NCBI GenBank assembly: GCA_902702965.1
Contig: CACRXP010000015.1
Coordinates: 2,635,448 to 2,699,447 of the forward strand
Source: Spirometra erinaceieuropaei
Lineage: Eukaryota > Platyhelminthes > Cestoda > Diphyllobothriidea > Diphyllobothriidae
Length of the DNA stretch: 64,000 bases
Direction of reading: 5' to 3'
In this document: one piece after another, positions 1 through 11,119 of the stretch
Position numbering within the stretch: the stretch's first letter is position 1
Layout of the letters: the number at the start of each line of letters is the position of its first letter
Translations under genes and position numbers: made by a program
Notes under the pieces: model-generated
Database searches by the model: none
Told to the model about the DNA's origin: nothing
The model's input: only the letters and a program-made list of their open reading frames with translations

Positions 1-129
1 ATCATCTGACTAGATTGCATCTAGTTATCCCCCTTATTTCTTACTTCCCACCTGTGTAAAAGATGAGCGTTAGCTGGTTTTCTTTACTAGCCACCTGTTT
101 AAATTGGACCCGTCACCATATGAATGAGC

Positions 130-1301
130 TAGCACCATGAGAGCTTATCGAACAGAAAAGAAATTTTGCGAAATTAGAAGCAGTCCCTGTGCTCTATTCG
201 AAGGCTTGACAAATACCTTCGATACAGTCAACCACCGTGGACTGGAGGAATTCACCTTATATTTTGGCCGTCCATAATGATAAACGTAGATGCTTAGACA
301 ATTACACGATGGAATTATGACGCGTAACAGACAATTTGGCAGTCTCAGAAGCATTCACGTTGAGAAATGGCGTGAATTCAACCTTTCCAACACCATGTCC
401 GCCGCATCAACAGGCTCCAATTGATACCTACAAAGGACCCATGATAAGTATTGACGGAACCCGCACGGCATCAGTGAATAACCCATGTGTAGCCGGAGCC
501 TCACTTCATGAAACATCAGACCAAATGTTCAAGGTCAGCCTGACCGCCCGCAGTGGCCGCGGCATCCACCCCAACAGGAAACTGGGGATCTGCATGGCTG
601 TCTTCGTGACTACGCTCCCCTTCAGAAGGGTGACTAGGACAGTCTATGAAGGTAACCAATCAAAATTAATCGCACTCACCTCAGTGAATGTGAAGCGACA
701 GGGAAAACTCATTGGATGCCGATGTCCTGAGAAAGATTGCAGCTCCCAGCATCAACGCCATGCTGAGATAAATTTGACTACACTGGAGCGACTGCGTCTT
801 TAGGATGAATGACGAACTTTCAGAGACAAGGCAGGCAAAAGGATACTCGGAATACCCAAGCTAAGCACATTTAAACCAATGAGGACCCTTGGGAGGACCT
901 CGCTCACGATCGTCGAGTTTGGCACACCGCCGTTCGAAATAGGGCTGAAATACCGGGAACCCATCGAATCAGGATCACTTAAACTTCGACTGCAACGGAT
1001 GGATGTCACAAGCACCGAGCACCTGATAATCTGTCCGGGTAATCAATGGAAATCCTGAGCAGGGTTTACGCTGGCCCCACATTTGAATCTCCAACCAAAA
1101 TAACACGGAAACATCTCCCGACGTGGCGAAGAAAAAGCGAAAGTAGAGGCGCAGGCAGCGCCATTCTCGGGCATATTGTCAATTTCTCGCATCGAAGCCT
1201 TCCGTGGAATTTATAAGGTCTAACCAAACAAACCTAAATCACTAGGACAGTATCCACGACCAATAGCAGAAGCGGTCGCAATCGCATCGCCAAGGCTGAC
1301 C
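130..1301 (+). pseudogene. Decayed LINE (endonuclease/reverse transcriptase) fragment
   Basis: Conceptual fragments on the plus strand follow the order of the reverse transcriptase ORF at 50722-52713. [14 protein letters not shown] coding lies near 205-235 (seen as GLTNTFDTVNHRGL), VSEAFTLRNGV at 340-380, an HWSDCVFRMNDE segment at about 781-815 (equivalent to [12 protein letters not shown]), a PTWRR segment near 1115, and an EANRIA-like stretch near 1270. Stops and shifts separate these pieces, so the copy is dead. It is 5'-truncated relative to the family and runs into a Penelope-like fragment at about 1302. Confidence 0.6.
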
Positions 1302-1344
1302 ATCAGAAGACGAAGATGCGATCACTGGAATAAGAAATTTATTG

Positions 1345-1386
1345 GCCTGACGTTTCGGATCCTCACTCGAATCCATCATCAGAGAC
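1345..1386 (-). ncRNA. Penelope-type hammerhead ribozyme motif
   Basis: On the minus strand the core CUGAUGA is followed by one unpaired base, then stem II GGAUUC/GGAUCC (one G-U pair) closing a six-base loop, then GAAA and ACGUC. Stem I is GUCU/AGGC. Cleavage is predicted after GUC, between 1348 and 1349. Stem III is only the minimal ACGU, as in Penelope-like elements, where dimeric folding is thought to be needed. All catalytic core bases are present. Confidence 0.6.
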
Positions 1387-1521
1387 ATTCGCAGATAAAG
1401 ATGATGGTGGCACAAGGAGTGCAGTAGTTATAGCACGTGGCTGCCGTGGGACCATATGCGCGCTGTAATTAACAGCTCTCTGAATCACCGCTGGGGTCGT
1501 AATTGATGCGGTGGTGGCTTG

Positions 1522-1977
1522 TCAGTCCGTGTCGTTAATCGCCCTGATTTCGTCATCCATGATGAATGCTGGTGTGACGATTGCTCGGCAAATTGGCGCA
1601 CTGTCACTGGGATAATTGCTCGCCCGCGCCCTCCCCACGTGACTGATTCCCCTGCCCAGGGAAAATTTCAGCACGGAATATGGTACCGGGAGGTCATTGT
1701 GCTTGTTGTTGGATTGCGGGCCTGAGAACCATGACTCGAGCAGCTCGCGGTTCACGCGGATGTCACCCCTTGCGAGGATTTCGGCCTCTGGAAATTTGAA
1801 AGTATGGCCGGGTCCCGTCGAGTGTGCGGCCACCTGAGAGCTAGCGTCTCCCCGCCCCACTGCTGCTGCGTGCTCGGCAATTCGCGTACAGAGTAATCTC
1901 CCAGTTTCTCTGACATTCGGGTTCGAGTGAGAACCCGAAACGTCAGGCCAATAAATTTCTTTTTCCAGTGATCGCAT
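1522..1977 (-). pseudogene. GIY-YIG endonuclease C-terminal fragment of a Penelope-like element
   Basis: A 151-codon open frame. Residues 24-33 (ETGRLLCTRI, followed by AEH) match the second conserved block of the Penelope GIY-YIG endonuclease. A downstream GH-x-F-x-F segment, then NRELLESWF and a terminal LPVPYSVL, match the conserved tail of that domain. The first 20 residues are antisense to the hammerhead arm and do not belong to the domain, so the GIY and YIG motifs are missing. In intact elements this nuclease nicks target DNA for reverse transcription. This piece cannot be functional alone. Confidence 0.6.
1906..1950 (+). ncRNA. Decayed Penelope-type hammerhead motif
   Basis: It lies in the opposite orientation to the motif at 1345 and within the inverted arm. 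Stem II (seven pairs, CGGGUUC/GAACCCG), GAAAC and GUC are kept. The CUGANGA box reads CUGACAU, so the essential G8 and A9 are lost and the copy should be inactive. Confidence 0.55.
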
Positions 1978-4868
1978 CTTCGTCTTCTGAACTGCAACCT
2001 GGAACTCGTCTGTTCGCTTCTATCGGCAATTTTTATGCCTGCCTATCCCATATAAAATATTGTACTCTCTTTTCTAAGAATGCATTCTAAATCATCGCAT
2101 GTCATTCCTCTTCCTAAATGGTGTCCGTACACTGCATTTGAGACTTTCGACTAGTAGACTAGACGATTTCAGAGACCATGACTAAGGATAAAATCCCTGA
2201 AAACCTAATTGTTACTAATCTTCAAATTCACCCTCATCGTGAATTCCGTGGTCAGCCAGTTCACTATATTAAATTATGTCTTAAACTCATAACACAACGG
2301 GTCTTCTCTTTGTACGAGTTCTTTTGACTTAACTGCATACCGCATGGACCCTTTGCTCCTGCTACATAGGTCTACTTTTGATATCCGTGGTAGCCTTTCT
2401 AAACTCATTAACTTCAACCTTTAGCCCCCATGCATGAAGTTTCAATATTTCATTTGTTTTGTTTGGTGAATTATTTGATGTGTCCATGTAGCGGCCGATT
2501 TGGACTCATTGTTGGTGAGCACTCCATAGAAAAGTTCTTAAGTTGCCGCTCATCGTCCATCCTCACGAAATAACCGCTCCAACGTAGTTGCAGTTACCTC
2601 AGCATGACGTGGAGGCTAAGGGTTTCAGACTGTTTGCAGACTTCCGCGTCCAAAATCATGCCCTGTCACCCCAGATTTAGTATCCGGCGGAGACAAGTGA
2701 GGTGGAAGTGATTGAGTTTCCGCGTTTGTTTCTTGTACAACATCCAGATCTTCGCACCATACAGAAGTGTCGTCAAGATGACAGATTTTTATATCTTCAC
2801 TTTGGTGTTGAGTTGGAGACCGTGGCGATTCCCTTCGGAGTTCTGAAGCCAGCCGAATTTGGCGTCTGGCTGTAGAGATCTGGTAGGCCATTTCATCATC
2901 GATTTTGACGCAGTTTGTGTGTGCTGTCTTAGAAGGCGAAGTTGTTCATGGTTTTCAGCTGAGTTCCGTTTATGTGGATGCGAAAAACGGTGTATTTTGT
3001 GCTGGGTGGTGGTTGACACTGTTTTTGCCGTGTTGTTGGTCAACACGAAGTTGGCGAAGAGGTTCATGCTCCATTGCTGTTGTCACAGAGCAGTTATCCG
3101 CGAAGAGCAGATTGTGGACGGTAGGGGTGGAAGGACACTTCGAGGCCTACCTGCGGCGGCCGTTGATAAGATGGTCTTTAGTCATGTAGGCAATGCAGAT
3201 CGTCGGGTGTGCATCACGGTAGGCGTCCAGCAGCATGGTATAACATAATGGATTGAAGAGTGTGCGGGGCGAGTAGACAGACCCGCTTCACTGCATTAGC
3301 AACTGAAAATGTTTCTGAGACGATTTCATTGTCCGTGACGCGCGCCATTACCTCGTCGTGGAGTTGACGCAGGCAGCGATGTTCATGTCAGGGGTGCGAG
3401 GCTGGCTTCGGAGAAGTCCCTATTCGAGCTGACCCTTGAAACGCTTAACGAGGATGCGAGAACAGCGAGATTCCTCTGTGGTTACCACAAAGTCGCCGGT
3501 TCTCCTTCTATTCCTAAAGATGGACGGTTGCCGGATGTCTGAAATCCTGAGGGACTTGTCTCAGGCAACACCTCTCCTGGAACTTCGTTGTAAGTTGATC
3601 AATCCGCCGACGGTCGCCGTACTTATAGACTTCGTCTGGGATCCTGCCTGATCCTGGTGTTCTCCTGCTGGATAGGTTGTGCATGGTTCAGCTCGTTTCT
3701 AGGCGGAAAAGCATAAGCTTCATGTCATCGTTTTTTTCCACTTGAGGGAGTCGGTCGGTGGCTGCGCCGGAGATTGTACATGGGTGGATGAGAACACTAC
3801 TGAAGTGCTTGCCCAAACGTTCCATAATACTCAATTTTTCCGTCAGACATTCTGCTCCATCGGAGCTGAGAAGCAACGCCGTGCCCTTGATTGTGGAGCC
3901 GTCGATCGTTTTGATCAACATGAAGACGTTTCTGTCCCATTGCAGTCAGCATAGCCCTCGGCCTTGCAAATCATGCAGGCGTCCTGCATCTCCCGCAGTC
4001 GTCGTCGCACAAGGCACAACCATCCGAAGAAGACCTCTTTGTGTGCGTCTGTTTGATGGACAGTGTTGGCTTTGTGCAGCATCTGCATTCCGGCGAGCAG
4101 GTTGCTGATGCCTGCGTCATTATTGTGAACTAGTTCTGGTGTTGGCAACGGGCACGTCCGAGGAAGTCTAAGGCAGTGGATTGGATGGAATTCCGCAGCG
4201 TACACCATCGAGTCTACACGATGGCGTTATCGCCCGGACCAACAGTTCTTCCCGGTGCCGGAGAACTGTAAGCGGTGAGCTAAAAATTCTATAGAACAAC
4301 ATTCGCCTTGATGGTTGTCTCTTACCTTGTGGCTTTCTGCGGGGCAGAGCCGAGGCGTCAGACTATCTTGCCTTTACCTACCTGTTCAGCATTCTTGAAC
4401 TTGCTGGTTATTTAAGTGAATGGAGGGAACACAACACAACGCGACGCGCTCGGTATCTGTTGGATTGTCAGGTTGTTTGACATTTGATTGTTAATTCTTT
4501 CATAACTCCGGTCTTATTCTGATATCCATAGTCTGGGATTGCGAGTTGTATCCTTAGCGCTCGCAACAGGGCTGCGATCGGAACCTCATCTTCGAGATGG
4601 CGAGGCGGTGCTCCTCCCATCCGTCGGCGCTGCAGACTGACTTGGTCACCGGCACCTCCTGTCGATCTCAACGCCGGATGGGATCGTAGTCCAGCGGCTG
4701 CCAGGGCTGCGATTGGGATACATCTAGGTCACTTTCTTCCACGTCGGAAGTTGGAAGAAGGGGATGGTTAGGAGGAAGCGGTGTTCTGCGCAGATTCGCA
4801 GAGGGAAAAAGTTGTCACCGTTACAGCCGCTGAGGCCATAGGGACCCAGCACTCTCAGGCAGGGGAGT

Positions 4869-5658
4869 GGTAACAATTGGGAGATGGCACCCAAAAAAAT
4901 CCGTGACCTCGAAATAATACCTTTGACAGTGGACTCAAACGCCTTCAGGCTATATCAAGGGTTGCAAGCCTACTTTCACGCACTACTTATACTTTTCCCG
5001 ACGGCCTGACATGGGCTGGCCGAACGAACATCTCAAGAGGTTATATGGACGATGGTCGCTGTTGCCCAACCTTCCCCATCGTTACACGCGTACACCTGAA
5101 TATACGGCATACATTCACATTATGGCAGTTTATTGCAAAACAAAATCACTTTTAGATAAGATAAGTGTGCACCACATGGGACAAGAACAGTTCTCAGGCA
5201 TCTGTCAAAGACATGGCATTGAAGCCAAACCAAAGACGATACTGTACTTCGTCTATGTGAGCCCACACAGTCGACCACATACACGGCCTCCCTCGTGAAG
5301 TTTCCTTTTCAGTCTACTCCAGTATGCATCAATGGCATTGGTGTGCCGTCCAGTGGTAGGGTCCTTGTAGTCCTTTGAGTGGTTAACAGGGAAATGTAGA
5401 TAACCGTCTGAGGGAAGACGATTGTACGCCTTCCATTCGTTCGTTACCACTATACTGCCTTTGGCGCCCCATTTCGTAATAACGGAACGGAGGGCGGGCC
5501 AACTTCGATCATTCATTTGTTCAAATAAGGCTTTCCGTCGGCTAGTATCGTGCATCCCGACCAGCTACCACCCATAAAACCCTTATTACCACCTGTTCCG
5601 TAAGATAGGCTGCTTTGGTTAGGCGGATTTTTTTGGGTCCCATCTCCCGATTGTTACT
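4869..5658 (-). mobile_element. Merlin-like (IS1595-related) DNA transposon inserted in the LINE
   Basis: The ends are inverted copies of about 33 bp: GGTAACAATTGGGAGATGG at 4869, and the complement of the matching sequence ending at 5658. Flanking octamers AGGGGAGT (4861-4868) and AGGACAGT (5659-5666) agree at six of eight positions, which suits the 8-9 bp target duplication of Merlin. Removing the element plus one octamer reconnects the LINE endonuclease block VGTD to LGPYG at the right spacing, so this is a nested insertion. At about 790 bp it encodes only a piece of transposase. Confidence 0.65.
5150..5555 (-). pseudogene. ISXO2/Merlin-type DDE transposase C-terminal fragment
   Basis: The open frame 5253-5555 contains GSIVVTNEWKAY, VNHSKDYKDPTTGRHTN and AIDAYWSRLKRK in order. 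These are the conserved C-terminal blocks of the IS1595/Merlin transposase domain. The usual Asp of the D-E-W-x-A-Y block is Asn here, so a catalytic residue is missing. After a frameshift near 5250 the expected C-terminal continuation (a LWFGFNAM-like region) is recognisable down to about 5150. The N-terminal half is absent. The fragment lies within the terminal inverted repeats at 4869-5658, so it is a broken or non-autonomous copy. Confidence 0.6.
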
Positions 5659-6599
5659 AGGACAGTCTGTCCCGACTCCGACATCAAAGTCACCAAGAAC
5701 TATCAGCTTGCCCGTCTTCGGTACAGTCACCAGGAGGGCGTGTAGATCCTCGTAGAATTTATTCTTCGCCTCGTCGGAGCCGGTCATTGATGGGGACGAA
5801 GACACTGATGATGGTGGCAAATTCGGCTCCCTAAAGCGGTATAAGGTGGTTGTAGGCTCCATGCGGCAGATAGGGCTGTCGTCGAACGATTTACTTCCGG
5901 ATGGCAAGGGCGACGTCGATTTCGCGTCGCTCTACCTTTGGGCAGCCACACAGAAGAAGGTGAAACCGGCACCGTATCTCGCTGAGAGCAGCAATGTTCG
6001 CCTTGTAGAGCATCCACTTCTGAGCGACCAGGGCCATCCTCCGTTCTGATCGGAGTCACCTCGGATTGTCTGAAAGGGTACGAACATTCCAGATTGACAG
6101 AGTGAGCGAACGCAGCCTAACAGCCTGTGTGGCGGGGGGGGGAGGAGAGGTTGTGGACTTTTATTTATTGTTTCGGCCTGCATTGTCCATTTTCAAACCA
6201 CGGTCCGCGTGCGGATAACGTGATCCCAGCTTTGCTTTGGGACACCTTTTTCAACTTCTTCTCCTGGGAGAATACAAACCGACTGTCCCTAAATAGGAAT
6301 GCTGAGGTGTCCCAGACGGCTGTCGAATTCTACCATGGATCGCGGTCTGAATCAGTTGTAGAGTGACCCCAAATAGCCTAGACTGTCTACAGAAATGTAT
6401 TTTTACCTCCCCGTCGGAGTTTCGAAGCAGAAGTGGAAAGGAAGGAATGAAGAGAAAGGAATGGAGGAAAGAGGCAGGAAGGGGGATGGGGACGGAATTG
6501 TGCGGTGTGGGTACACACGCAGCGCCAGACGTCTTCACATGCTTTAGCTCCCGGTTGAGACGGTTACCGAGGTGTGACTGCTAAACAAAGCCTAGTTTC

Positions 6600-8040
6600 G
6601 GGGACCAACAGATGAGAGTTGGGGGCCAGCTAAGTATCGTGTGACCATTCACTGTTCTCATGGTGCAACACACTACTTATGCACTGGTTCACCTGATTGG
6701 ACAACCCCACATCCCAGACACGCATATGACAGTTCGAGCGTCGATTTCGACGATGTCCACCGTGTGCTCCACAGAAGGGTGAGAGCAGGAACGGTAACTT
6801 GTGCGTTGTTTCTTTTGTGGTGGTGGTGGTGGTGGTGGTGGTGGTGGTGGCAAACTTGCGCTGTATCTGCCGCACCCTCTCCTCTCCCATCTTGCTCAGA
6901 TGTCAAGAGTGACTCAAGAATACAGAAGACAGAAGTGAGCGTAGGTAGCTGGCGCGGCGTGAAGCCGCACCTAGGCGTACCACCACACCCCCTGGTCCAT
7001 AACGAGCACTTGACCAGGATTTCAAACAACAGCAAATATGGGGGCGCCTCGGACACTAATTGACGCGGCGTGAGCCCACAAATGAGCCTGCCACCACACT
7101 CCCTGGTCCACAACAAACACTTATCAGGATTTTATATCACAATAAAAATTGAGGACAGCAAAGATCCTAGTTGGCGGGACTTGAGCCGGCAACTAGGTCT
7201 GCCACCAAATCCCCGATGTTGTCGTATGCTATCGGTGCACATTGCCGATAACGCGTTCCGGACTCCGATCTAGTCCCCGTGTTGGTCCAGCGCAGCTACT
7301 GCGTGGTCCGTTTTGGGGTAAGCTCACACACAACAGTTCGACCATCTATTTCGATGATGTCCACCGTGTGCCCCACAGATTGCACTGTGGGAGCAGGGAC
7401 GGTGACTTACGCAGGGGTTTAGAGTGCCAGTAGACTTGCGCTGCATCTACCTACATTCTCTCCTGCTCCTCCGTCTGAGCCCGGTGTCAAGACAGAGTCG
7501 AGAAGACCGGAGACGGGGGAGGCCGCAGGTGGATGGCTCGGACGGATCCTCGCCTTGGCGCTCCACTCCGCACCCCCTGGTCCACACACCAATGACCAGG
7601 ATTTTGACCACAAAAAAATGGGGTGGTGGCAGTGGTCCAGTTATGCGGCGATTGCCGACAGCAGGCTCTGCCAGCGCATCCCGCAGATGTTGGCATTTGT
7701 TACTGCGCACAGATAACGCCTACCAGAGTCCGATGTGGCTCCCGTGTTGGTCCAGCGCACCTATCACGTGGCCCGTTTAGAGGGCACAAGCTCTCTCACA
7801 CACACGCACATGACGCGACACTTTGGTCGTCGTTGCCGAGGGTGTCCACCGTGTGCTTCACAGCGAGGTGACAGCATGGGCGGTGACTTATCCGTGAATA
7901 AGTTTATAATGATAGTAGACTTGCACAGCATCTACCGCACTCTCTCCTCCCCCGCCTGAACCTGTTATCACGACAGAGTCAAGAAGACCACGAGTAGGAG
8001 AGAGCGCTGGTGGCTGGCACGGCCAACACCCGCACCCAGA
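6600..8040. repeat. GC-rich dispersed repeat cluster (three or more partial units)
   Basis: Blocks recur in series. A segment containing GATGTCCACCGTGTGC is at about 6750, 7360 and 7850. A segment containing CCCCCTGGTCCACA and then a CAGGATTT motif is at about 6990, 7100 and 7575. A segment GTGTTGGTCCAGCGC is at about 7280 and 7745. The same blocks appear at 8795-9030, 46180-46350, 49590-50480 and 63560-64000. No coding frame is conserved between copies, so the many open frames are incidental. The family is high-copy and GC-rich compared with neighbouring DNA; I cannot assign it to a named class. Confidence 0.6.
6816..6850. repeat. (TGG)n microsatellite
   Basis: About eleven perfect TGG units within the GC-rich repeat cluster. 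They create the poly-Trp and poly-His runs in overlapping open frames. Confidence 0.9.
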
Positions 8041-8044
8041 CGTA

Positions 8045-8789
8045 CAGTAGATGGGCAAACTCATGAAATCTCAACAGAAATTCCGAAATACGTTTTCGTT
8101 TTGAAAAGATTCATTAAGTAGGGTTGTAAAACCAATCATCATGCAGCAGAATCCTATAATAATTCAGTTACCCCAGGACGCCGGCTTTCGAACAAACTAT
8201 TTTTCGGCTGAATCTATGTCTCTGCATTTACCAATGTGGCTTGTAAATTTTACAATGTGGTTCAAATCCACTGCCTAATTTTATGAACCCTACATGGTCT
8301 CCCCTTATTACAGTAGATAAATATATGGTTTACGTACACGGAAATTATACGCCTAGTAGTCTGCGAACCCTGAGTGCAAGTTTAATGGCAGGATGGGTTC
8401 AAAATTATTCTGGAGTTGGAAAAGTTTTATAAACAAAATTATATCCCTCCTTCGAGTGTAAAATTAAAAGAAGACGTAATTTTCTGCTGAATGAAAAAAA
8501 GAATGAATATTTCTATGCATGTTTTCCATGAAATGGGATTGAATATTTAAGGACATCGAAAGTCAAGGAGAAAAATGCGTGCCACTGAAGTAGTCATTTT
8601 TTTCAGAGTATGGTTTTTGGATGCAGCCGAAAAGAAGTTTGTTCGAAAGCCGACATCCTGGGGTAACCGAATTATTATAGGATTCTGCTGCATGATGATT
8701 GGTTTTACAACCCTACTTAATTAATCTTTTCAAAACGAAAACGTATTTCGGAATTTCTGTTGAGATTTCATGATTTAGCCCACTTATTG
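8045..8789. mobile_element. Tc1/mariner-type MITE with long terminal inverted repeats
   Basis: The arms 8045-8215 and 8632-8789 are inverted copies, about 90 percent identical by eye. The element starts CAGTAGATGGGC and its complement starts CAATAAGTGGGC. It is flanked by TA at 8043-8044 and 8790-8791, the target duplication of the Tc1/mariner superfamily. The 400-bp AT-rich interior has no transposase coding, so it is non-autonomous. Related copies are at 53052, 62240-63043, and in decayed form at 12958-13897, 16530-16900 and 39990-40690. Confidence 0.7.
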
Positions 8790-8794
8790 TACCA

Positions 8795-9030
8795 CTACAT
8801 CCCTAGGTCCTCAACGTACATTGACAAGGATTTCGCACAGAGGAAAAAAGGCGGACGAAACGCATCTCAATTGATTCTGCATGAGCCTGCACCTAGGTGC
8901 ACGCCGCCGCACCCCGAATGTTGGTATTTGCTATGGGCACACATCCCCAGTAACACCCACCGGTCCTCTATCTAGCCCTTGTGTTGGTCCAGTGCATCCA
9001 CCATAGGGCTCTTTTAGGCGCCTACGCACA
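8795..9030 (+). repeat. Copy of the GC-rich dispersed repeat
   Basis: It carries the TCCTCAACGTACATTGACAA/CAGGATTT-like block, CCGCACCCCGAATGTTGG and TTGTGTTGGTCCAG, all shared with 6600-8040 and 63950-64000. It begins directly beside the MITE, so the MITE is probably inserted in this repeat. Confidence 0.5.
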
Positions 9031-10239
9031 CGCAGTTTGTTCCATGTAAGCGACCCAATGCGTGCGTCCGCTTTTATTTGAAAGAGAGTATCCGACAACG
9101 TAGACTTATAAGAATCTTTATGAAATTCCGGTTATTAAGCATAAAACACCCATGCGTGGGACTGCCTCTAGCGTTTCAGGGGGTAAGTGTGTCAAGCTTT
9201 CATAGGGCACGTCTTAGGGTATGGACTGATAAACCAAATATGTTGATTTAGAAATCGCTTATGTTAGAACTATGAAAATTCAGTCTGCTTCACTTATACG
9301 TTTTGTACCTCGTGGCCCAGAGAAGAAATTTTCGCTCTGTGCGTACTATCCCAATAGACCGTCAAATCCCCTGTACCTCATACTCCTTTCCTTAAAGTCT
9401 TCCTCCCCTGGAGTACACGCAATTCTCCTAAAACTCATAGCTTCATCTGCTGCTTACTTCTCGCACATAACCTATTAAACTCTCAGCCCTGAGAAGCGTA
9501 TATGTCCAAATCGGTCCCCTTTAATTTGTAGTTCTATAAGTGGTGCGGCGATTCGTTTCAAAACGGAAGACTTTAGCCGCACGCCAAGCACTTTACAGTT
9601 GCTTGTTTACACGTGCCGACATACTGTGACACTGATTCTCAGCACAAAAACGGCGGTACGAGTAGTCTGCCCGGCCTTATCCCAGATTTACGCTTTTACC
9701 GGTGGTTATTAGGGATCTGAGAAGGTCCTCGCGTAGACCAGCTGTCTAACTTTGACAACCACTGTGTCCATTTTCACTTCTGGTCGTTTGTACGTCGTCC
9801 TGTCACCGGGAACACGGTGCGATGGGAAGGCGAGAGAGTGCAGTAGGTGCTGTGCAAGTCCGTCCCACCACCGTTGCTGCGCCCACTACATTTCGCTTGT
9901 GACGGTCGTAAGGACAATATGACATGATTTTAAATCCTACCCTAACAGGCAGCGTCTGGATTTGCTTTTCTCTCCACCGAAGTGGACTTCAGTATTTATA
10001 TTATTCTCACTCAAAAATTGGTAGAATACCAGACGGCGAATTCAGTTCCTGCCGTTTTGTTCTAAACGATTAAACAAATACCTACTTTAGGTCACTAAAA
10101 CGACGACACATGTACTATTAAACGCTTCAAAAAAGTTGTCAGATTTAGTTTATCATATTTGGTTGAAGCGGGACTGCTAAAGTTCTCAATTTAAGGAAGA
10201 TTGAAATTTTATTTTGCATAAATGTACTGCTGAAAGTCA
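9031..10239. other. Intergenic, no supported feature
   Basis: Mixed-composition sequence with short open frames only, such as the 68-codon frame at 9272. I see no splice-flanked exon, tRNA or repeat match to the rest of the window. Confidence 0.4.
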
Positions 10240-11085
10240 TCATTAACTTCAGGAAGCTTATGATAAACATGCTATTACTGAAAAATCATGCAGAAAATGA
10301 ATTGAACGCCTTTAAGGTGGTAAATTTATATAGCTGACACGTTCAGTCCAACTGGAAAAACTTGAAAATGAGGAATCGGAAGCGTTAATCAATTGCAATT
10401 CGTGTCAAGCCTTTAAAGAAATGTCAGAGATACACCGTTGGCAATGCATTGGGAATGGTGCGAAAATAATGAATTTGGGTGGCCCAGGAATTGACTAAAG
10501 GGCGACAAGAAAAGCGTAAGACCACTTATAGTTGCATCGGATCTTGGGTGACGAAAAAAGAGATTGGTTACGAGAATTTTAATCATATGATACTCCTGAT
10601 GTTGCCTAGCCAACCGTCAACATCAAGGCCAAAGCAGAATAATCATGGAAACAAAGTTTTTTGTGCGTCTTTAAGGACCAAAGGGGAGTGCTGTATTATG
10701 AATTGCTAAAGTCATCTGAACCTGTTATTTTTGACAGATATCAACAAAAATTAATCGCTTTCTGTCGTGCACTGAACTCAAAAAGCCACTATCAAAACGC
10801 TTATCCCCATGTTATACAAAGAGTGGAGGAAACTTTGGAAATCCTCCGCTGGGCGGTCCTACTCCATCCGCCTTATTCAACCAGACATTGCTCTATTGGA
10901 TTGTAATTTGTTTTGATCGATATGACATGATCTTATTGATCGGTGTATCAGTTCTCATGAAGAAGTCGAAAATGGTTGAATCAACGGATTGCTAAGAAGG
11001 ACCAACAGCTTTTCTATCGCGAGGTCCACTTGCTTCCCGAAGGACGAGATAGGATTATAGTTCCTAATGGAACGTATATAGTGTT
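10240..11085 (+). pseudogene. mariner transposase pseudogene
   Basis: Plus-strand fragments align in order with the mariner (DD34D) transposase. An N-terminal helix-turn-helix portion near 10350-10440 is followed by NALGM, and then WVAQELTKGRQEKRKTT at about 10475-10530. Next come QPSTSRPK and NHGNKVF at 10605-10660, DQRGVLYYELLK at about 10675-10710 and RYQQKLIAFCRAL at 10735-10775. VEETLEILRWAVLLHPPYS follows at 10825-10880, then HEEVENWLNQRIAKKDQQ and a LPEGRDRI tail at 10955-11060. The HDNAPAH block with the second Asp is deleted and several stops occur. The length is close to the usual 1 kb element ORF, so this is an old, nearly complete but dead copy. Confidence 0.65.
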
Positions 11086-11119
11086 AAAGGTAGTTTATAT
11101 TTACTGTTATCGAAACGTC

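Larger units (their letters stand above)
1302..1990 (-). mobile_element. Penelope-like element fragment with inverted terminal segments
   Basis: Two arms of about 85 bp, 1302-1388 and 1906-1990, are near-perfect inverted copies of one another. Each carries a Penelope-type hammerhead sequence. Between them, on the minus strand, is the C-terminal part of a GIY-YIG endonuclease. The first arm is followed by LINE sequence on its left, so the fragment was probably inserted into, or joined to, the plus-strand LINE remnant. No reverse transcriptase portion of the Penelope element remains. Confidence 0.6.
2450..6140 (-). pseudogene. Near full-length decayed LINE with nested DNA transposon
   Basis: On the minus strand the segments come in the correct order for an AP-endonuclease/reverse-transcriptase LINE. 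WNVRTLSDNP-like and KANIAALSE coding lies at about 6000-6110. FYEDLHALL, then KLIVLGDF and VGTD, lies at 5660-5780. VLGPYGL, CAEHRFLLT and a PRLW region lie at 4530-4850. RRRLREMQDA lies at about 3960-4000. TALLLSSDGAECLTEK and ISGAATDRLPQ lie at 3750-3880. Reverse transcriptase C-terminal segments aligned to 51500-52350 lie at 2530-3390. Frames are broken many times, so it is a pseudogene. A Merlin-like element interrupts the endonuclease between 4869 and 5658. It belongs to the same family as the ORF at 50722-52713 but is much older. Confidence 0.65.

Noticed and set aside
6641..7116. Long frames with poly-Trp and poly-His runs
   Set aside because: They are translations of the (TGG)n microsatellite within a non-coding repeat; the frames are not kept in other copies.
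6600..8040. CRISPR-like array
   Set aside because: Repeat spacing is irregular, units are long and diverged, and the genome is eukaryotic.
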